DNA of 23,260 nucleotides from SIG454 sp045578465 (GCA_045578465.1 JAZNKJ010000052.1:1-23260), one strand, 5' to 3'; numbered from the stretch's first letter, positions 1 to 7,797 are shown. Program-made: numbers and translations. The notes: generated by a model from the sequence alone, not told the origin.

Positions 1-163
1 ATTAGCTCAAATTTGAATACTAACGTTTTGTAAAGTTCGCTAAAACTTTAAAGAATTGACAAGGTTATACCTTGTGCAATTGTCGTAATAGTACATCTGT
101 ACTTATTACCGCTTTAATCACTGTGTACTTTTCAAACATCACTTGCTCCCTCAGTGAGAGAGC
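1..163 (-). other. Putative rRNA-operon leader (16S gene predicted beyond left edge)
   Basis: Read on the minus strand, this is the transcribed stretch downstream of two tandem strong promoters. It has no good ORF but is rich in short hairpins: one at 32-49 (AAAGTT/AACTTT, 6-base loop), one over the ACAAGG/CCTTGT arms near 64-80, and one built on AGTAC/GTACT near 92-104. A boxA-like CTTTAAAG lies at 46-53, just before the 32-49 hairpin, resembling rrn antitermination boxA/boxB order. Tandem promoters followed by a long structured untranslated leader with a boxA-like site are typical of Clostridia rrn operons. The rRNA itself is not in the window, so this is inference. Confidence 0.55.
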
Positions 164-169
164 CTATTT

Positions 170-199
170 AGTATATCACATCCTACCCCGTCTTGTCAA
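170..199 (-). promoter_or_regulatory. Sigma-A promoter, proximal (P2) of tandem pair
   Basis: On the minus strand TTGACA (194-199) and TATACT (170-175) are separated by 18 bp. It drives transcription toward the left edge, probably into an rRNA operon. Confidence 0.75.
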
Positions 200-279
200 G
201 CTTTTTTTAAGCTTTTTCTAAACTTTTTTAGGCAGTTTTTTCGACATACTTCCCGTCCCCTCACGGCGACAGCTTTACT

Positions 280-308
280 ATCTTATCATATATTATTTCC
301 TTTGTCAA
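280..308 (-). promoter_or_regulatory. Sigma-A promoter, distal (P1) of tandem pair
   Basis: On the minus strand TTGACA (303-308) and TAAGAT (280-285) are separated by exactly 17 bp. It lies about 110 bp upstream of the second promoter and points the same way, the usual P1/P2 arrangement of rRNA operons. The stretch 309-508 beyond it is AT-rich, and I see no gene or clear motif there. Confidence 0.75.
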
Positions 309-508
309 CCCCTTTTAGAAAATTTTTTCAACTTTTCTTTTTCTTCCTTATTTATATATATAATAATAAACTTTTTGTAATGTTATTTACAATTTGTTCA
401 TATTTTATTAACAAATAGTTAATTTATGCTATTTTTTACTGCCTGTTCCATCTTTTTTCTTATTATTCCGCTTTATTCCGAAAAAATTATGTTTTTCCTT
501 GCAACTAA

Positions 509-536
509 TTGACTTTTTCCTCTTTTATGATATAAT
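509..536 (+). promoter_or_regulatory. Sigma-A promoter of the glycosyltransferase gene
   Basis: TTGACT (509-514), 16 bp spacer, TATAAT (531-536). Transcription would start near 543, giving a leader of about 30 nt before the ATG at 575. Confidence 0.75.
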
Positions 537-574
537 TTTTATGGTAAGTAAATTCTTTGAAAGAAGTGCTATAT

Positions 575-1846
575 ATGATTATTAGAGATTTATTGCTCAG
601 CGTTTCAAATGTTAATTCATTTGTCGGTCTGATTTTTACTATTTTTTATCTTTATCAGATTTTGTTCATTTTTATTCCTTTTATCAAAAAGCCTAAAAAA
701 TACAAAACCAAGAAGAAAAACAAATACGCTGTTTTAATTTCAGCGAGAAACGAAGAATCGGTTATCGCTCAGCTTATCGAAAGTATCAAAAATCAAACCT
801 ACCCTTCCGAGCTTATAGACATTTTTGTTGTTGCAGATAACTGCACCGACAAAACTGCCACTGTGGCCAGAAAAGCCGGGGCAAAGGTTTTCAAAAGAGA
901 TAACAATCTTTTAGTCGGCAAGGGATACGCTCTTGATTTTCTTCTTGAAAAAATCGGCTATGACAAGCCCAAATGTCCTTATGACGGATTTTTTGTTTTT
1001 GACGCCGATAATGTTTTAAACAAGAATTATATAAAGGAAATGAACAAGGTCTTCTCCAATGGGCACAGAATTGTTACAGGATACAGAAACTCCAAGAACT
1101 ACGGAGAGAACTGGATTTCCTCAGGATACTCCCTCTGGTTTATCAGAGAGTCCAAGTTCTTAAACAATTCCCGAATGCTTTGCAACACAAGTTGCGCCAT
1201 TGGCGGAACGGGATTTTTAGTCCACAAAGATGTTCTTCTTAATAGTGGCGGCTGGAAGTTCTTCTTCCTTACCGAAGATATTGAGTTCACAGTTCACAGT
1301 ATTCTCCAAGGAGAAAGCATTGCATATTGTTACGACGCCGTTCTTTATGACGAGCAGCCAACCACATTTAAGCAGTCCTGGAAACAGCGTATGCGCTGGG
1401 CAAAAGGGTTCTTACAGGTGGCCAGAAAATATAACGGCAAGCTTCTTTTAGGAAGCTTCACAAAGAGCTTTGCTTGTTTTGATATGCTTGTCACAGTAGG
1501 TCTTGCTTACATTTTATCCCTTATCGGAGTTTTGGGAAACCTTGCATTTTTAGTTCTTTCTCTTATCTCCAAGAATCCGACCTATCTGCTTCTTGCTTTA
1601 AAGAGTATGGCAGGAGCAATTGCAATTCCTTACTTTATGCTTTTCGTAATCGGGTTAATAACTATTATTACTGAATGGAAGAAAATTATTTGCTCAACAA
1701 AGGGAAAAATAATTTCCGCATTCACCTTCCCACTTTTTATGATGACATATGTTCCTATTTCAATCGTGGCATTATTTAAGCATGTTGAATGGGAGCCAAT
1801 TTCTCACAATGTTTCAAAATCAGTTGACGAAATTGAAAAAAATTAA
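575..1846 (+). CDS. Membrane glycosyltransferase, family 2 (processive-synthase-like)
   Basis: Predicted inner-membrane glycosyltransferase of the GT2/GT-A fold that transfers sugar from a nucleotide-sugar donor, probably to a polysaccharide or lipid acceptor. The 423-residue protein has one N-terminal membrane segment (about residues 13-36), a cytosolic catalytic domain opening with a VLISARNEE motif, the metal-binding DADN (143-146), a TED triad (233-235) and QRMRW (271-275). Together these D, TED and QxxRW motifs are the signature of cellulose/hyaluronan/PgaC-type synthases. Two to four membrane helices follow (about 298-405). A TTG 18 nt upstream is in frame, but ATG at 575 sits better behind AAAGAAG, so I chose it. 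The gene is alone, between its own promoter and a strong terminator. The sugar and product cannot be told from sequence; no neighbouring polysaccharide genes help. Confidence 0.9.
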   Translation: MIIRDLLLSVSNVNSFVGLIFTIFYLYQILFIFIPFIKKPKKYKTKKKNKYAVLISARNEESVIAQLIESIKNQTYPSELIDIFVVADNCTDKTATVARKAGAKVFKRDNNLLVGKGYALDFLLEKIGYDKPKCPYDGFFVFDADNVLNKNYIKEMNKVFSNGHRIVTGYRNSKNYGENWISSGYSLWFIRESKFLNNSRMLCNTSCAIGGTGFLVHKDVLLNSGGWKFFFLTEDIEFTVHSILQGESIAYCYDAVLYDEQPTTFKQSWKQRMRWAKGFLQVARKYNGKLLLGSFTKSFACFDMLVTVGLAYILSLIGVLGNLAFLVLSLISKNPTYLLLALKSMAGAIAIPYFMLFVIGLITIITEWKKIICSTKGKIISAFTFPLFMMTYVPISIVALFKHVEWEPISHNVSKSVDEIEKN

Positions 1847-1850
1847 ACAC

Positions 1851-1876
1851 AAAAACCGCTCTTTTGAGCGGTTTTT
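1851..1876 (+). terminator. Rho-independent terminator of the glycosyltransferase gene
   Basis: AAAAACCGCTC, loop TTTT, GAGCGGTTTTT: an 11-bp stem ending in a T run, directly after the stop codon. Confidence 0.9.
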
Positions 1877-1886
1877 ATATTAAACA

Positions 1887-1912
1887 AAAAATCCACCGCA
1901 ATAGCGGTGGAT
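1887..1912 (-). terminator. Rho-independent terminator of pckG
   Basis: On the minus strand ATCCACCGC, loop TATT, GCGGTGGAT is followed by a T-rich run. It lies just downstream of the pckG stop codon and back to back with the converging glycosyltransferase terminator. Confidence 0.88.
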
Positions 1913-1918
1913 TTCATT

Positions 1919-3688
1919 TTAACCGAGTTTTTTCTCAAGTTCGTCCATGCTGTCAACAATTTCTTTTGGAAGTCTGTCGCCAAACTGAGCAAAGAATTCT
2001 CTCTGCTGTTTAACTTCCTCTTTCCATACATCCTTATCAATTGAAAGGAGTTCTGTTAAAGCAGCATCGTCAATATCAAGACCGTCTAAGTCAAGGTCTT
2101 CCTTATTAGGAACGAAACCGATTGGAGTTTCAACTGCATCAACCTTGCCTTCGCATCTATCGATAATCCAGTTGAGAACGCGCATATTGTCGCCAAATCC
2201 AGGCCACATGAAGTTGCCCTCATCGTCAAGTCTGAACCAGTTAACATTGAAGATCTGAGGTGGGTTAGAAATCTTCTTACCCATATCATACCAATGCTGG
2301 AAGTAGTCAGCCATATTATATCCAACGAATGGACGCATAGCCATAGGGTCGCGTCTTACAACGCCAACTGCACCTGTTGCAGCAGCAGTTGTTTCAGATG
2401 CCATTGTAGCACCAACGAATACGCCGTGATCCCAATCGCGAGCCTGGTATACGAGCGGAGCAGTTTTTGCTCTTCTTCCGCCGAATACGATAGCAGATAC
2501 AGGAACACCGTTTGGATTTTCAAATTCAGAAGAAATGCAAGGGCAGTTCTTAGCAGGAGCTGTAAATCTTGAATTCGGATTTGCAAGCTTCTTGCCTTCT
2601 GCGAAGTATTCCTTGCCATTACATTTATTCCCGAGCCAGTCGATAGCGTTTTCAGGCGGGTTCTTATCAAGGCCTTCCCACCAAACAGTCATATCGTCTG
2701 TGTTGATTGCAACATTTGTAAAGATTGTGCCCTTCTTTGTAGATTCGAGAGCATTAAAGTTTGTCTTTTCGCTTGTTCCTGGAGCAACGCCGAAGAAACC
2801 AGCTTCCGGGTTAACAGCATAAAGTCTGCCGTCTTCGCCAACTCGAAGCCAAGCAATATCATCGCCTACTGTCCAAACCTTATAGCCCTGAGCTTTAAGG
2901 CCTTCCGGCGGGATAAGCATTGCAAGGTTTGTCTTACCGCAAGCAGATGGGAAAGCCGCACAGATATACTTAACTTCGCCCTTTGGATTTTCTAAGCCTA
3001 AGATAAGCATATGTTCAGCCATCCAGCCTTCCTGCTTACCGAGGTAAGAAGCAATTCTGAGAGCAAAGCACTTTTTGCCGAGGAGAACATTACCGCCGTA
3101 TGCCGAGTTAATTGACCAGATTGTGTCATCCTGTGGGAAGTGAACAATATATCTTTCCTCAGGATTTACATCTTTCTTAGCGTGTAAGCACTTAACGAAA
3201 TCGCCGTCCTCGCCCAAAGCGTCAATAACAGCTTTGCCTACTCTTGTCATAATATCCATATTTAAAACAACATAGATGCTGTCTGTAAGCTCGATACCAA
3301 TTTTAGAGAATGGAGAACCAACAGGGCCCATTGAATAAGGAATAACATACATTGTTCGCCCGATCATTGAGCCGTCATAAAGCTTTGAAAGCTTTGCATA
3401 CATTTCGTCCGGAGCCATCCAGTTATTTATTGGACCGGCTTCTTCCTTTGTCGGTGTGCAGATAAATGTTCTGTCTTCAACTCGGGCAACATCATTTTCT
3501 GCTGTTCTATGATAATAACAACCCGGAAGTTTTTCCTGGTTAAGTTTAATCATTTCTCCTGTTGAAACCGCTTCTTCTCTGAGCTTTTCGAGCTGTTCTT
3601 CGCTACCGTCAATCCATACAATTTCGTCAGGACGACAAAGCTTAACCATCTCATCAAGCCAAGTTAAAACTTTCTTATTGTTAGTCAT
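1919..3688 (-). CDS. pckG: Phosphoenolpyruvate carboxykinase (GTP)
   Basis: Interconverts oxaloacetate plus GTP with phosphoenolpyruvate, CO2 and GDP in the cytosol. In fermenting anaerobes it often runs in the PEP-carboxylating direction, or serves gluconeogenesis. The 589-residue length is typical of the GTP family, not the ATP family. Visible signatures are the substrate-loop motif RTMYVIPYSMGPVGSP (111-126), the GTP-family P-loop FPSACGKTN (246-254) with the characteristic active-site cysteine C250, and the metal-site DDIAWLR (277-283). The start codon is preceded by AAGGGGG at good spacing. The gene is monocistronic, with its own promoter and terminator. Identity is secure; the net direction in vivo is inference. 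Confidence 0.97.
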   Translation of the reverse strand: MTNNKKVLTWLDEMVKLCRPDEIVWIDGSEEQLEKLREEAVSTGEMIKLNQEKLPGCYYHRTAENDVARVEDRTFICTPTKEEAGPINNWMAPDEMYAKLSKLYDGSMIGRTMYVIPYSMGPVGSPFSKIGIELTDSIYVVLNMDIMTRVGKAVIDALGEDGDFVKCLHAKKDVNPEERYIVHFPQDDTIWSINSAYGGNVLLGKKCFALRIASYLGKQEGWMAEHMLILGLENPKGEVKYICAAFPSACGKTNLAMLIPPEGLKAQGYKVWTVGDDIAWLRVGEDGRLYAVNPEAGFFGVAPGTSEKTNFNALESTKKGTIFTNVAINTDDMTVWWEGLDKNPPENAIDWLGNKCNGKEYFAEGKKLANPNSRFTAPAKNCPCISSEFENPNGVPVSAIVFGGRRAKTAPLVYQARDWDHGVFVGATMASETTAAATGAVGVVRRDPMAMRPFVGYNMADYFQHWYDMGKKISNPPQIFNVNWFRLDDEGNFMWPGFGDNMRVLNWIIDRCEGKVDAVETPIGFVPNKEDLDLDGLDIDDAALTELLSIDKDVWKEEVKQQREFFAQFGDRLPKEIVDSMDELEKKLG

Positions 3689-3725
3689 TTGATAAACCCC
3701 CTTAAAAAATTTTCAATTTGATGTT

Positions 3726-3754
3726 ATTATATCACACATTAAGAAGTTTTGCAA
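3726..3754 (-). promoter_or_regulatory. Sigma-A promoter of pckG
   Basis: Minus strand: TTGCAA (3749-3754), 17 bp spacer, TATAAT (3726-3731). Leader of about 30-35 nt before the start codon. Confidence 0.75.
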
Positions 3755-3800
3755 TATATTTTCGCTAAATTGCTGATTTTTTAACAAATTTTTCTTATAA

Positions 3801-3828
3801 AAAAGCCCGAGGTTTTACTCGGGTTTTT
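3801..3828 (-). terminator. Rho-independent terminator of the yycHI genes
   Basis: Minus strand: CCCGAG, loop TAAAAC, CTCGGG followed by CTTTTTT, starting immediately after the yycI stop codon. Confidence 0.85.
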
Positions 3829-4623
3829 CTACATTTTAATTACGCTTCCGTTCCTCGCGTCATAGTAAATAGAGTTTCCGTCTTCAAACTTTATTTCCCA
3901 TACAGGAAGGGCAAGAACGCTTTTATAAACTCCTGCACTTTTCCCAAGATAATATCCAAAGGAAATCTCTTTAACATTTACATTTCTTTCAGGTTTAAAA
4001 TGATTTGGAAGAGAAATGATTATCCCCTCAATGGGCATTAGAGAATCCTCATAACTGCTTAATTCTTCCTCTGCCTTTATGATGTTTTTACCTGTGATTT
4101 TCTTTACCCCTTCATGTGTTACAACAAAGTCTATGAAGCTGTCAAAGAACTCGCAATCGTCATAAGAAAGAATAAAGGAAGCCAATGCTGCGCCTTCGCT
4201 TATCTCAATTTTTTCTTCCTTATATATATCTTCATAGATTCCGCAATCTTTCATAAACTTACGAAGAGCAGTTCTTACCCCTTCTTCGCTCAGGTCGATT
4301 TCTTCTTTCTCAGCTCTCGATATTTCAAAGACTTCGTCCGTCGCCTTATACTGCCCGCCTTCCCCCGCAAGCTTTTTAAGAAAAGCCTCATCATCTTCCA
4401 AAACTCTTGTTACATAACAAGCGGAATAAGTCTTGCGATTTTCGGGAAAGGTTTTTTCAGAAAGGTTTATATTCCCTTCCTTCAAAACAGAAATGACATC
4501 CATTCGGGTTTCACGGTTTACCTTATTGTCAGAAAGCTTTATCTTCATAAGATAAGCCCCAAGAAAAACATTTATAAGGAGCAATGCAAGAATTATTATG
4601 GTTTTAAATCTTTTCCAGTCCAT
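3829..4623 (-). CDS. yycI: YycI-family membrane regulatory protein
   Basis: Homologue of YycI, which with YycH forms a membrane complex that modulates the WalK (YycG) sensor kinase controlling cell-wall metabolism in Bacillota. The 264-residue protein has the family's hallmark start MDWKRFKTI, one N-terminal membrane anchor (about 8-26), and a large extracytoplasmic domain ending in VWEIKFEDGNSIYYDA, the typical YycI C-terminal strand motif. AAGGAGG precedes the start. It lies 11 nt downstream of yycH, so the two are co-transcribed. No walR or walK is present in the window, so a role through WalK is inferred from family knowledge only. Confidence 0.87.
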   Translation of the reverse strand: MDWKRFKTIIILALLLINVFLGAYLMKIKLSDNKVNRETRMDVISVLKEGNINLSEKTFPENRKTYSACYVTRVLEDDEAFLKKLAGEGGQYKATDEVFEISRAEKEEIDLSEEGVRTALRKFMKDCGIYEDIYKEEKIEISEGAALASFILSYDDCEFFDSFIDFVVTHEGVKKITGKNIIKAEEELSSYEDSLMPIEGIIISLPNHFKPERNVNVKEISFGYYLGKSAGVYKSVLALPVWEIKFEDGNSIYYDARNGSVIKM

Positions 4624-4634
4624 ACCATTCCTCC

Positions 4635-6101
4635 TTAATTAACAGCCCAACTTGTGTGCATAGTCTCATTGTTCTTTTTATAGCCATAATAGAGATAGCT
4701 GTCATAAATATAAATATTTTCTTTATCCTGATTTTCTGCACAGTATTTATCTATGGCTGTAATCATCTGTTCGTTAGAAACCAGCTGCCCTGTTTTCTGG
4801 AAGTTTTTAAGCTCCATCTTAAAATAGGTAAGCTTCCCTTTGGAAATAACCGCCTCAATAGCATGGGATGAAGGATTGTCGGTATATTCCATTATAAGAC
4901 CGTTTATATAATAGTCAAAGCAAAGTCTTATCTCGCTCTGATAATCACCTGTTGCTTCCATTCCTGTAACTTTAATTTCATAGTCGGCATTTTTAATATC
5001 CGTTCCGGTAATTTCAAACATACCAAGAACAGTTTTAAGAGTTCCCGAAATCGCAACATAAAGAGAATTTTCTGCTGTCTGCACAGTTCCTCCGCTTATG
5101 TCGATTCCGTCTTTTGCCCCGCTTGCTTTAAACTCAATTATACCATCAGAGCTGAGCGTTATTCTTCTGTTGTCTCCCAGAAGAACACGGGAATTTTCAT
5201 TGTTGACATAGCTTCTTATGGTATTAGGGTCACAACCGAAAATGCTTATAACATTTCGGGAAAGTTCGTTTTGCCCAACCTCTAAAAGACGGTCAGAAAA
5301 GTTCTGGGGAACCTTCGCCGAAATCTGAGGAGTCTCAATTTCAACAAGAGGAATTGTAAGCATAGAGCTTAGCATAGTTGAGTTACCATCAAAGCTATCT
5401 AGCTTTAATTCATAGCCGAAAGCATAGTTTTTATCTGTAACATTATCGAGCTTGTCAATAGCGTCATTGAGTTTTTTAATAGGGATATCCGTCTCGCATC
5501 TTATAATTTCTTCCGTTTTCGCTTCCTTAATATATATAAGAGCTGTTTCCTGCTGAGGAAGACCGGTTACGATAAGAATGTCAGCAAAAGAATCGATATT
5601 CTCTCTTATGGCACTGTCATTGATTTCCAAAAACTGAATAGGAAAAACAGGGTTTATTTCTGCCGGAAAATGCATAAGGGCGGAGTTAACTGACAGCATA
5701 TTATTCCACACAGAAGTCTCAGTTACAACAGACTGAGCCGTAATCCTCCCAAACATATTCTTGATTATATCCATAGCAGGTCCGGATATTTTCTCATATC
5801 TCTCCGTTGAGGAATATAAAATATCTCGGTTGCCATCCTTGTTTACCACGATATATTCCGGGCTGACATACTCCCAGAAGGCGTTTGTTATGTTCTCATC
5901 ATCAATGTCGGAAGGATTTTTAAAAACCTCTTCGACGGTTGTTCCGCCAAAGGTAGCCCCTGCCTTATCTTCCCCGATCCCCTGGGAACCTAAGACAAAG
6001 GAAAAAGAAACTGCCGTTACCATAAGAAGCAAAAAGATTATTATATTCTTTGCAATATTAAGCCTTCTGTCCCTTTGAGCAAATTTTTCTTTAAGGCTCA
6101 T
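4635..6101 (-). CDS. yycH: YycH-family membrane regulatory protein
   Basis: Predicted partner of YycI: a bitopic protein with a short cytosolic N-terminus, one membrane helix (about residues 16-38) and a roughly 450-residue extracytoplasmic part. In Bacillus and Staphylococcus such a part adjusts WalK activity and so cell-wall hydrolase expression. Its 488 residues are close to the usual 440-460. Identification rests on this architecture plus the directly following yycI; the sequence itself is diverged. An in-frame ATG 42 nt upstream exists, but the start at 6101 has a strong AGGAGGGG at ideal distance and the upstream codons fold into a hairpin (ATGGGG/CCCCAT), so I rejected the longer form. 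A terminator hairpin lies upstream at 6163-6184 and I see no clear promoter between it and yycH. Confidence 0.78.
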   Translation of the reverse strand: MSLKEKFAQRDRRLNIAKNIIIFLLLMVTAVSFSFVLGSQGIGEDKAGATFGGTTVEEVFKNPSDIDDENITNAFWEYVSPEYIVVNKDGNRDILYSSTERYEKISGPAMDIIKNMFGRITAQSVVTETSVWNNMLSVNSALMHFPAEINPVFPIQFLEINDSAIRENIDSFADILIVTGLPQQETALIYIKEAKTEEIIRCETDIPIKKLNDAIDKLDNVTDKNYAFGYELKLDSFDGNSTMLSSMLTIPLVEIETPQISAKVPQNFSDRLLEVGQNELSRNVISIFGCDPNTIRSYVNNENSRVLLGDNRRITLSSDGIIEFKASGAKDGIDISGGTVQTAENSLYVAISGTLKTVLGMFEITGTDIKNADYEIKVTGMEATGDYQSEIRLCFDYYINGLIMEYTDNPSSHAIEAVISKGKLTYFKMELKNFQKTGQLVSNEQMITAIDKYCAENQDKENIYIYDSYLYYGYKKNNETMHTSWAVN

Positions 6102-6162
6102 AAAACCCCTCCTTTCCCTAAACCGATGGGGGATGAACCCCATAAGCCTTAAATTATCAAAA

Positions 6163-6184
6163 AGGACGACTTAAAAGTCGTCCT
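6163..6184 (-). terminator. Terminator (or attenuator) between secreted-protein gene and yycH
   Basis: Minus strand: AGGACGAC, 6-base loop, GTCGTCCT, then TTTTTGAT. It follows the stop of the small secreted gene and precedes yycH by about 60 nt. Because no convincing promoter follows it, it may act as a partial terminator setting the ratio of the secreted protein to YycHI. Confidence 0.75.
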
Positions 6185-6201
6185 GAAAATTTGTCTGAAT
6201 T

Positions 6202-6690
6202 CTAGTATGCGCCCCAAGAGCGAATAATGTCAATTATATTATAGTCGTGTTTGATTATGAAGAACTTGCCAATCTGAACTTTTTCGCCATTCTCTGCATA
6301 AACCATATAGCTGTTAGAGCCAGGGGCTAAGTTTACAGTGTTAAAGAACAATGTTGATTCTCCTATGCTTGAAGAAACGCTCTTTTCTTCTGTGGCAGTA
6401 ACACCATCTTCCCCAACAGTTGTAACAGTCTTATAGAGCTGTTCATAAAGACCTGTTTCCGGATTAAAAGCATAAACCGAAACAACAGTTCCAACCTGAC
6501 CATATCCGGAAATTACATAAGAATTATCGAAGGTCATATCACTTATGCCCTCAGGATTTGTAATTGTTATAAGTTCCTTTGTGTTCCCCATTGCGTCCGG
6601 AGCCAAACTTTCAGGAGCCGCAAAAGCGGTAACACCAAATATTCCGATTATGGCGGCAAGCACTACAAAAGAAACTATTATTTTTTTCAT
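6202..6690 (-). CDS. Small secreted protein, Ig-like beta-sandwich suspected, function unknown
   Basis: I do not recognise a named family. The 162-residue protein starts with a clear signal peptide (MKKII, hydrophobic core about 5-20, cleavage likely after TAFA near residue 24). The mature part is about 138 residues of alternating hydrophobic strands, with VISGYGQVGTVVSVYAFN followed by a long polar hairpin and LAPGSNSYMVYAE. That pattern resembles bacterial Ig-like or surface beta-sandwich modules. There is no LPXTG or other cell-wall anchor, no lipobox and no cysteine, so it is probably released or held non-covalently. AAGGAGG precedes the start. It lies just upstream of yycH in the same direction, hinting at an envelope role; that is inference. 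Confidence 0.65.
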   Translation of the reverse strand: MKKIIVSFVVLAAIIGIFGVTAFAAPESLAPDAMGNTKELITITNPEGISDMTFDNSYVISGYGQVGTVVSVYAFNPETGLYEQLYKTVTTVGEDGVTATEEKSVSSSIGESTLFFNTVNLAPGSNSYMVYAENGEKVQIGKFFIIKHDYNIIDIIRSWGAY

Positions 6691-6757
6691 AATACTACCT
6701 CCTTAATAACTACTCAGATATAACACAAAAGGGCAATCTCCCACTTCTGTTATATAC

Positions 6758-6766
6758 AGTATAGCA
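6758..6766 (-). promoter_or_regulatory. Extended -10 promoter of the small secreted gene
   Basis: Minus strand TGCTATACT, an extended -10 (TG-N-TATACT; -10 hexamer at 6758-6763). No good -35 is present at 16-18 bp. The leader is about 60 nt. Confidence 0.5.
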
Positions 6767-6802
6767 CACAATTGTTACACAAATATTACAAGCACCTTAC
6801 AT

Positions 6803-7561
6803 TTATATATTATTTTGATCTTCCATTTCTATCTTCTTATGAGCGTAATAAATCTCCTCAACCCTTTCTCTTGGAAGAGCAGATAAAAAGCTGAATTTCT
6901 TATCAAGAGCCTTTTCAATGTATGGAAGGCCTTCGCTTCTGCGCCCCTCCTGAATGAGAAGAAGTCCGTAGCCATAATATGCGTCAGGGAAAGAGGGTTC
7001 CCTCTCTAAAAGCTCTTCATATGTTTTTAACGCATTCTCCTTATCGCCCATAAGAACATAGGCCTCTGCAAGATTATCCATTATAACATTGTCATCAGAG
7101 TTATATTCATAAGCCTCCAAGCAGAACGGGAGTGCCTTTTCCTTATCCTTTTTAACAATATAGAGCAGGCCCAGGCTCTGATATACCATAGAGGTTACAT
7201 AACTTTCCATAACTTCTTCCAGCATCTCGATTGCATCATCAAGTTGACCCTCTTTCCATGTTACAAGGGCAAGGAGGGACTTAACCTGTTGCTTCTGCGC
7301 ATCTTTAAGCTTTGGGTTCATAGAAAGCTTGACGAATTCAGCTCTCGCCTCGCGAAGATATGCATTCTTTAAAAGAAAATAACCATACCCTATCTTAGAA
7401 TGATAGTTCATTCCCCCCATTTTGTCTGCAAGAGTATATAGTCTATACGCCTTATCCGTGTTGCCCTTCGCATTAGCAGATGCCGCAAACCCTGCAACAA
7501 TAGAGCCTCTTTTTACTATTATAAGCAGAACCACTGCAATTGATAATATAATTCCAATCAT
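6803..7561 (-). CDS. Membrane-anchored tetratricopeptide-repeat protein
   Basis: A 252-residue protein with one N-terminal hydrophobic segment (about 2-17, no evident cleavage site) followed by helical repeats. At least four TPR-like units are visible at about 37-70, 93-125, 127-155 and 160-225; the clearest are IMDNLAEAYVLMGDKENALK and the next, with GYGLLL then EGRRSEGLPYIEKAL. TPR arrays bind proteins, so this is probably an inner-membrane scaffold with the repeats on one face of the membrane. The partner is unknown. AAGGAG precedes the ATG. A promoter lies about 180 nt upstream, so the mRNA would carry a long leader through the palindromic element at 7626-7748. The gene is not clearly coupled to its neighbours. 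Confidence 0.82.
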   Translation of the reverse strand: MIGIILSIAVVLLIIVKRGSIVAGFAASANAKGNTDKAYRLYTLADKMGGMNYHSKIGYGYFLLKNAYLREARAEFVKLSMNPKLKDAQKQQVKSLLALVTWKEGQLDDAIEMLEEVMESYVTSMVYQSLGLLYIVKKDKEKALPFCLEAYEYNSDDNVIMDNLAEAYVLMGDKENALKTYEELLEREPSFPDAYYGYGLLLIQEGRRSEGLPYIEKALDKKFSFLSALPRERVEEIYYAHKKIEMEDQNNI

Positions 7562-7625
7562 TTGTATTTCTCCTTATTTCTCTATATTTCTTCGCATAAT
7601 TCAGGCGCAAATATTCTACCAGGAA

Positions 7626-7657
7626 GCAAAAATCTTTGCTTGCAAGGAGATTTTTGC
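7626..7657. repeat. Long hairpin in the TPR-gene leader
   Basis: GCAAAAATCT (7626-7635) pairs with AGATTTTTGC (7648-7657), and inside it TTGC (7636-7639) pairs with GCAA (7642-7645), leaving a two-base bulge: 14 bp in all. No T run follows on either strand, so it does not look like a terminator. It lies ten bases from the cloverleaf palindrome and may belong to the same element. Confidence 0.7.
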
Positions 7658-7666
7658 GACGCCGTC

Positions 7667-7748
7667 AATTGATGTGGCGGCCTTTTGGCCGCAGAAAGCC
7701 GCCAGGCTTTCATAAATTTTGCTTTGCAAAATTTAACATACATCAATT
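7667..7748. repeat. Cloverleaf-like palindromic element (closing stem with three inner hairpins)
   Basis: AATTGATGT (7667-7675) is the exact reverse complement of ACATCAATT (7740-7748). Between these arms lie three perfect hairpins almost without unpaired bases: GCGGCC-TTTT-GGCCGC (7677-7692), GAAAGCC-GCCA-GGCTTTC (7694-7711) and AAATTTTGC-TTT-GCAAAATTT (7714-7734). It is non-coding and lies in the leader of the minus-strand TPR gene, whose -10 box overlaps the outer arm. It is probably a dispersed intergenic palindrome or miniature element; no second full copy occurs in the window. Confidence 0.7.
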
Positions 7749-7774
7749 ATAATACGGATTCAAAATAAAAGCAA
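7746..7774 (-). promoter_or_regulatory. Sigma-A promoter of the TPR gene
   Basis: Minus strand: TTGCTT (7769-7774), 17 bp, TATAAT (7746-7751). It would produce a leader of about 180 nt containing most of the palindromic element. Confidence 0.6.
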
Positions 7775-7797
7775 CACTTTTTTGGAAAGCCTTTCTA

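Noticed and set aside
4114..4638. 174-codon open frame opposite yycI
   Set aside because: Antisense to a recognised gene, low-complexity hydrophobic composition, no ribosome binding site.
6102..6143. Longer YycH beginning at 6143
   Set aside because: The 14 extra codons overlap a hairpin and the strong AGGAGGGG ribosome binding site that serves the start at 6101.
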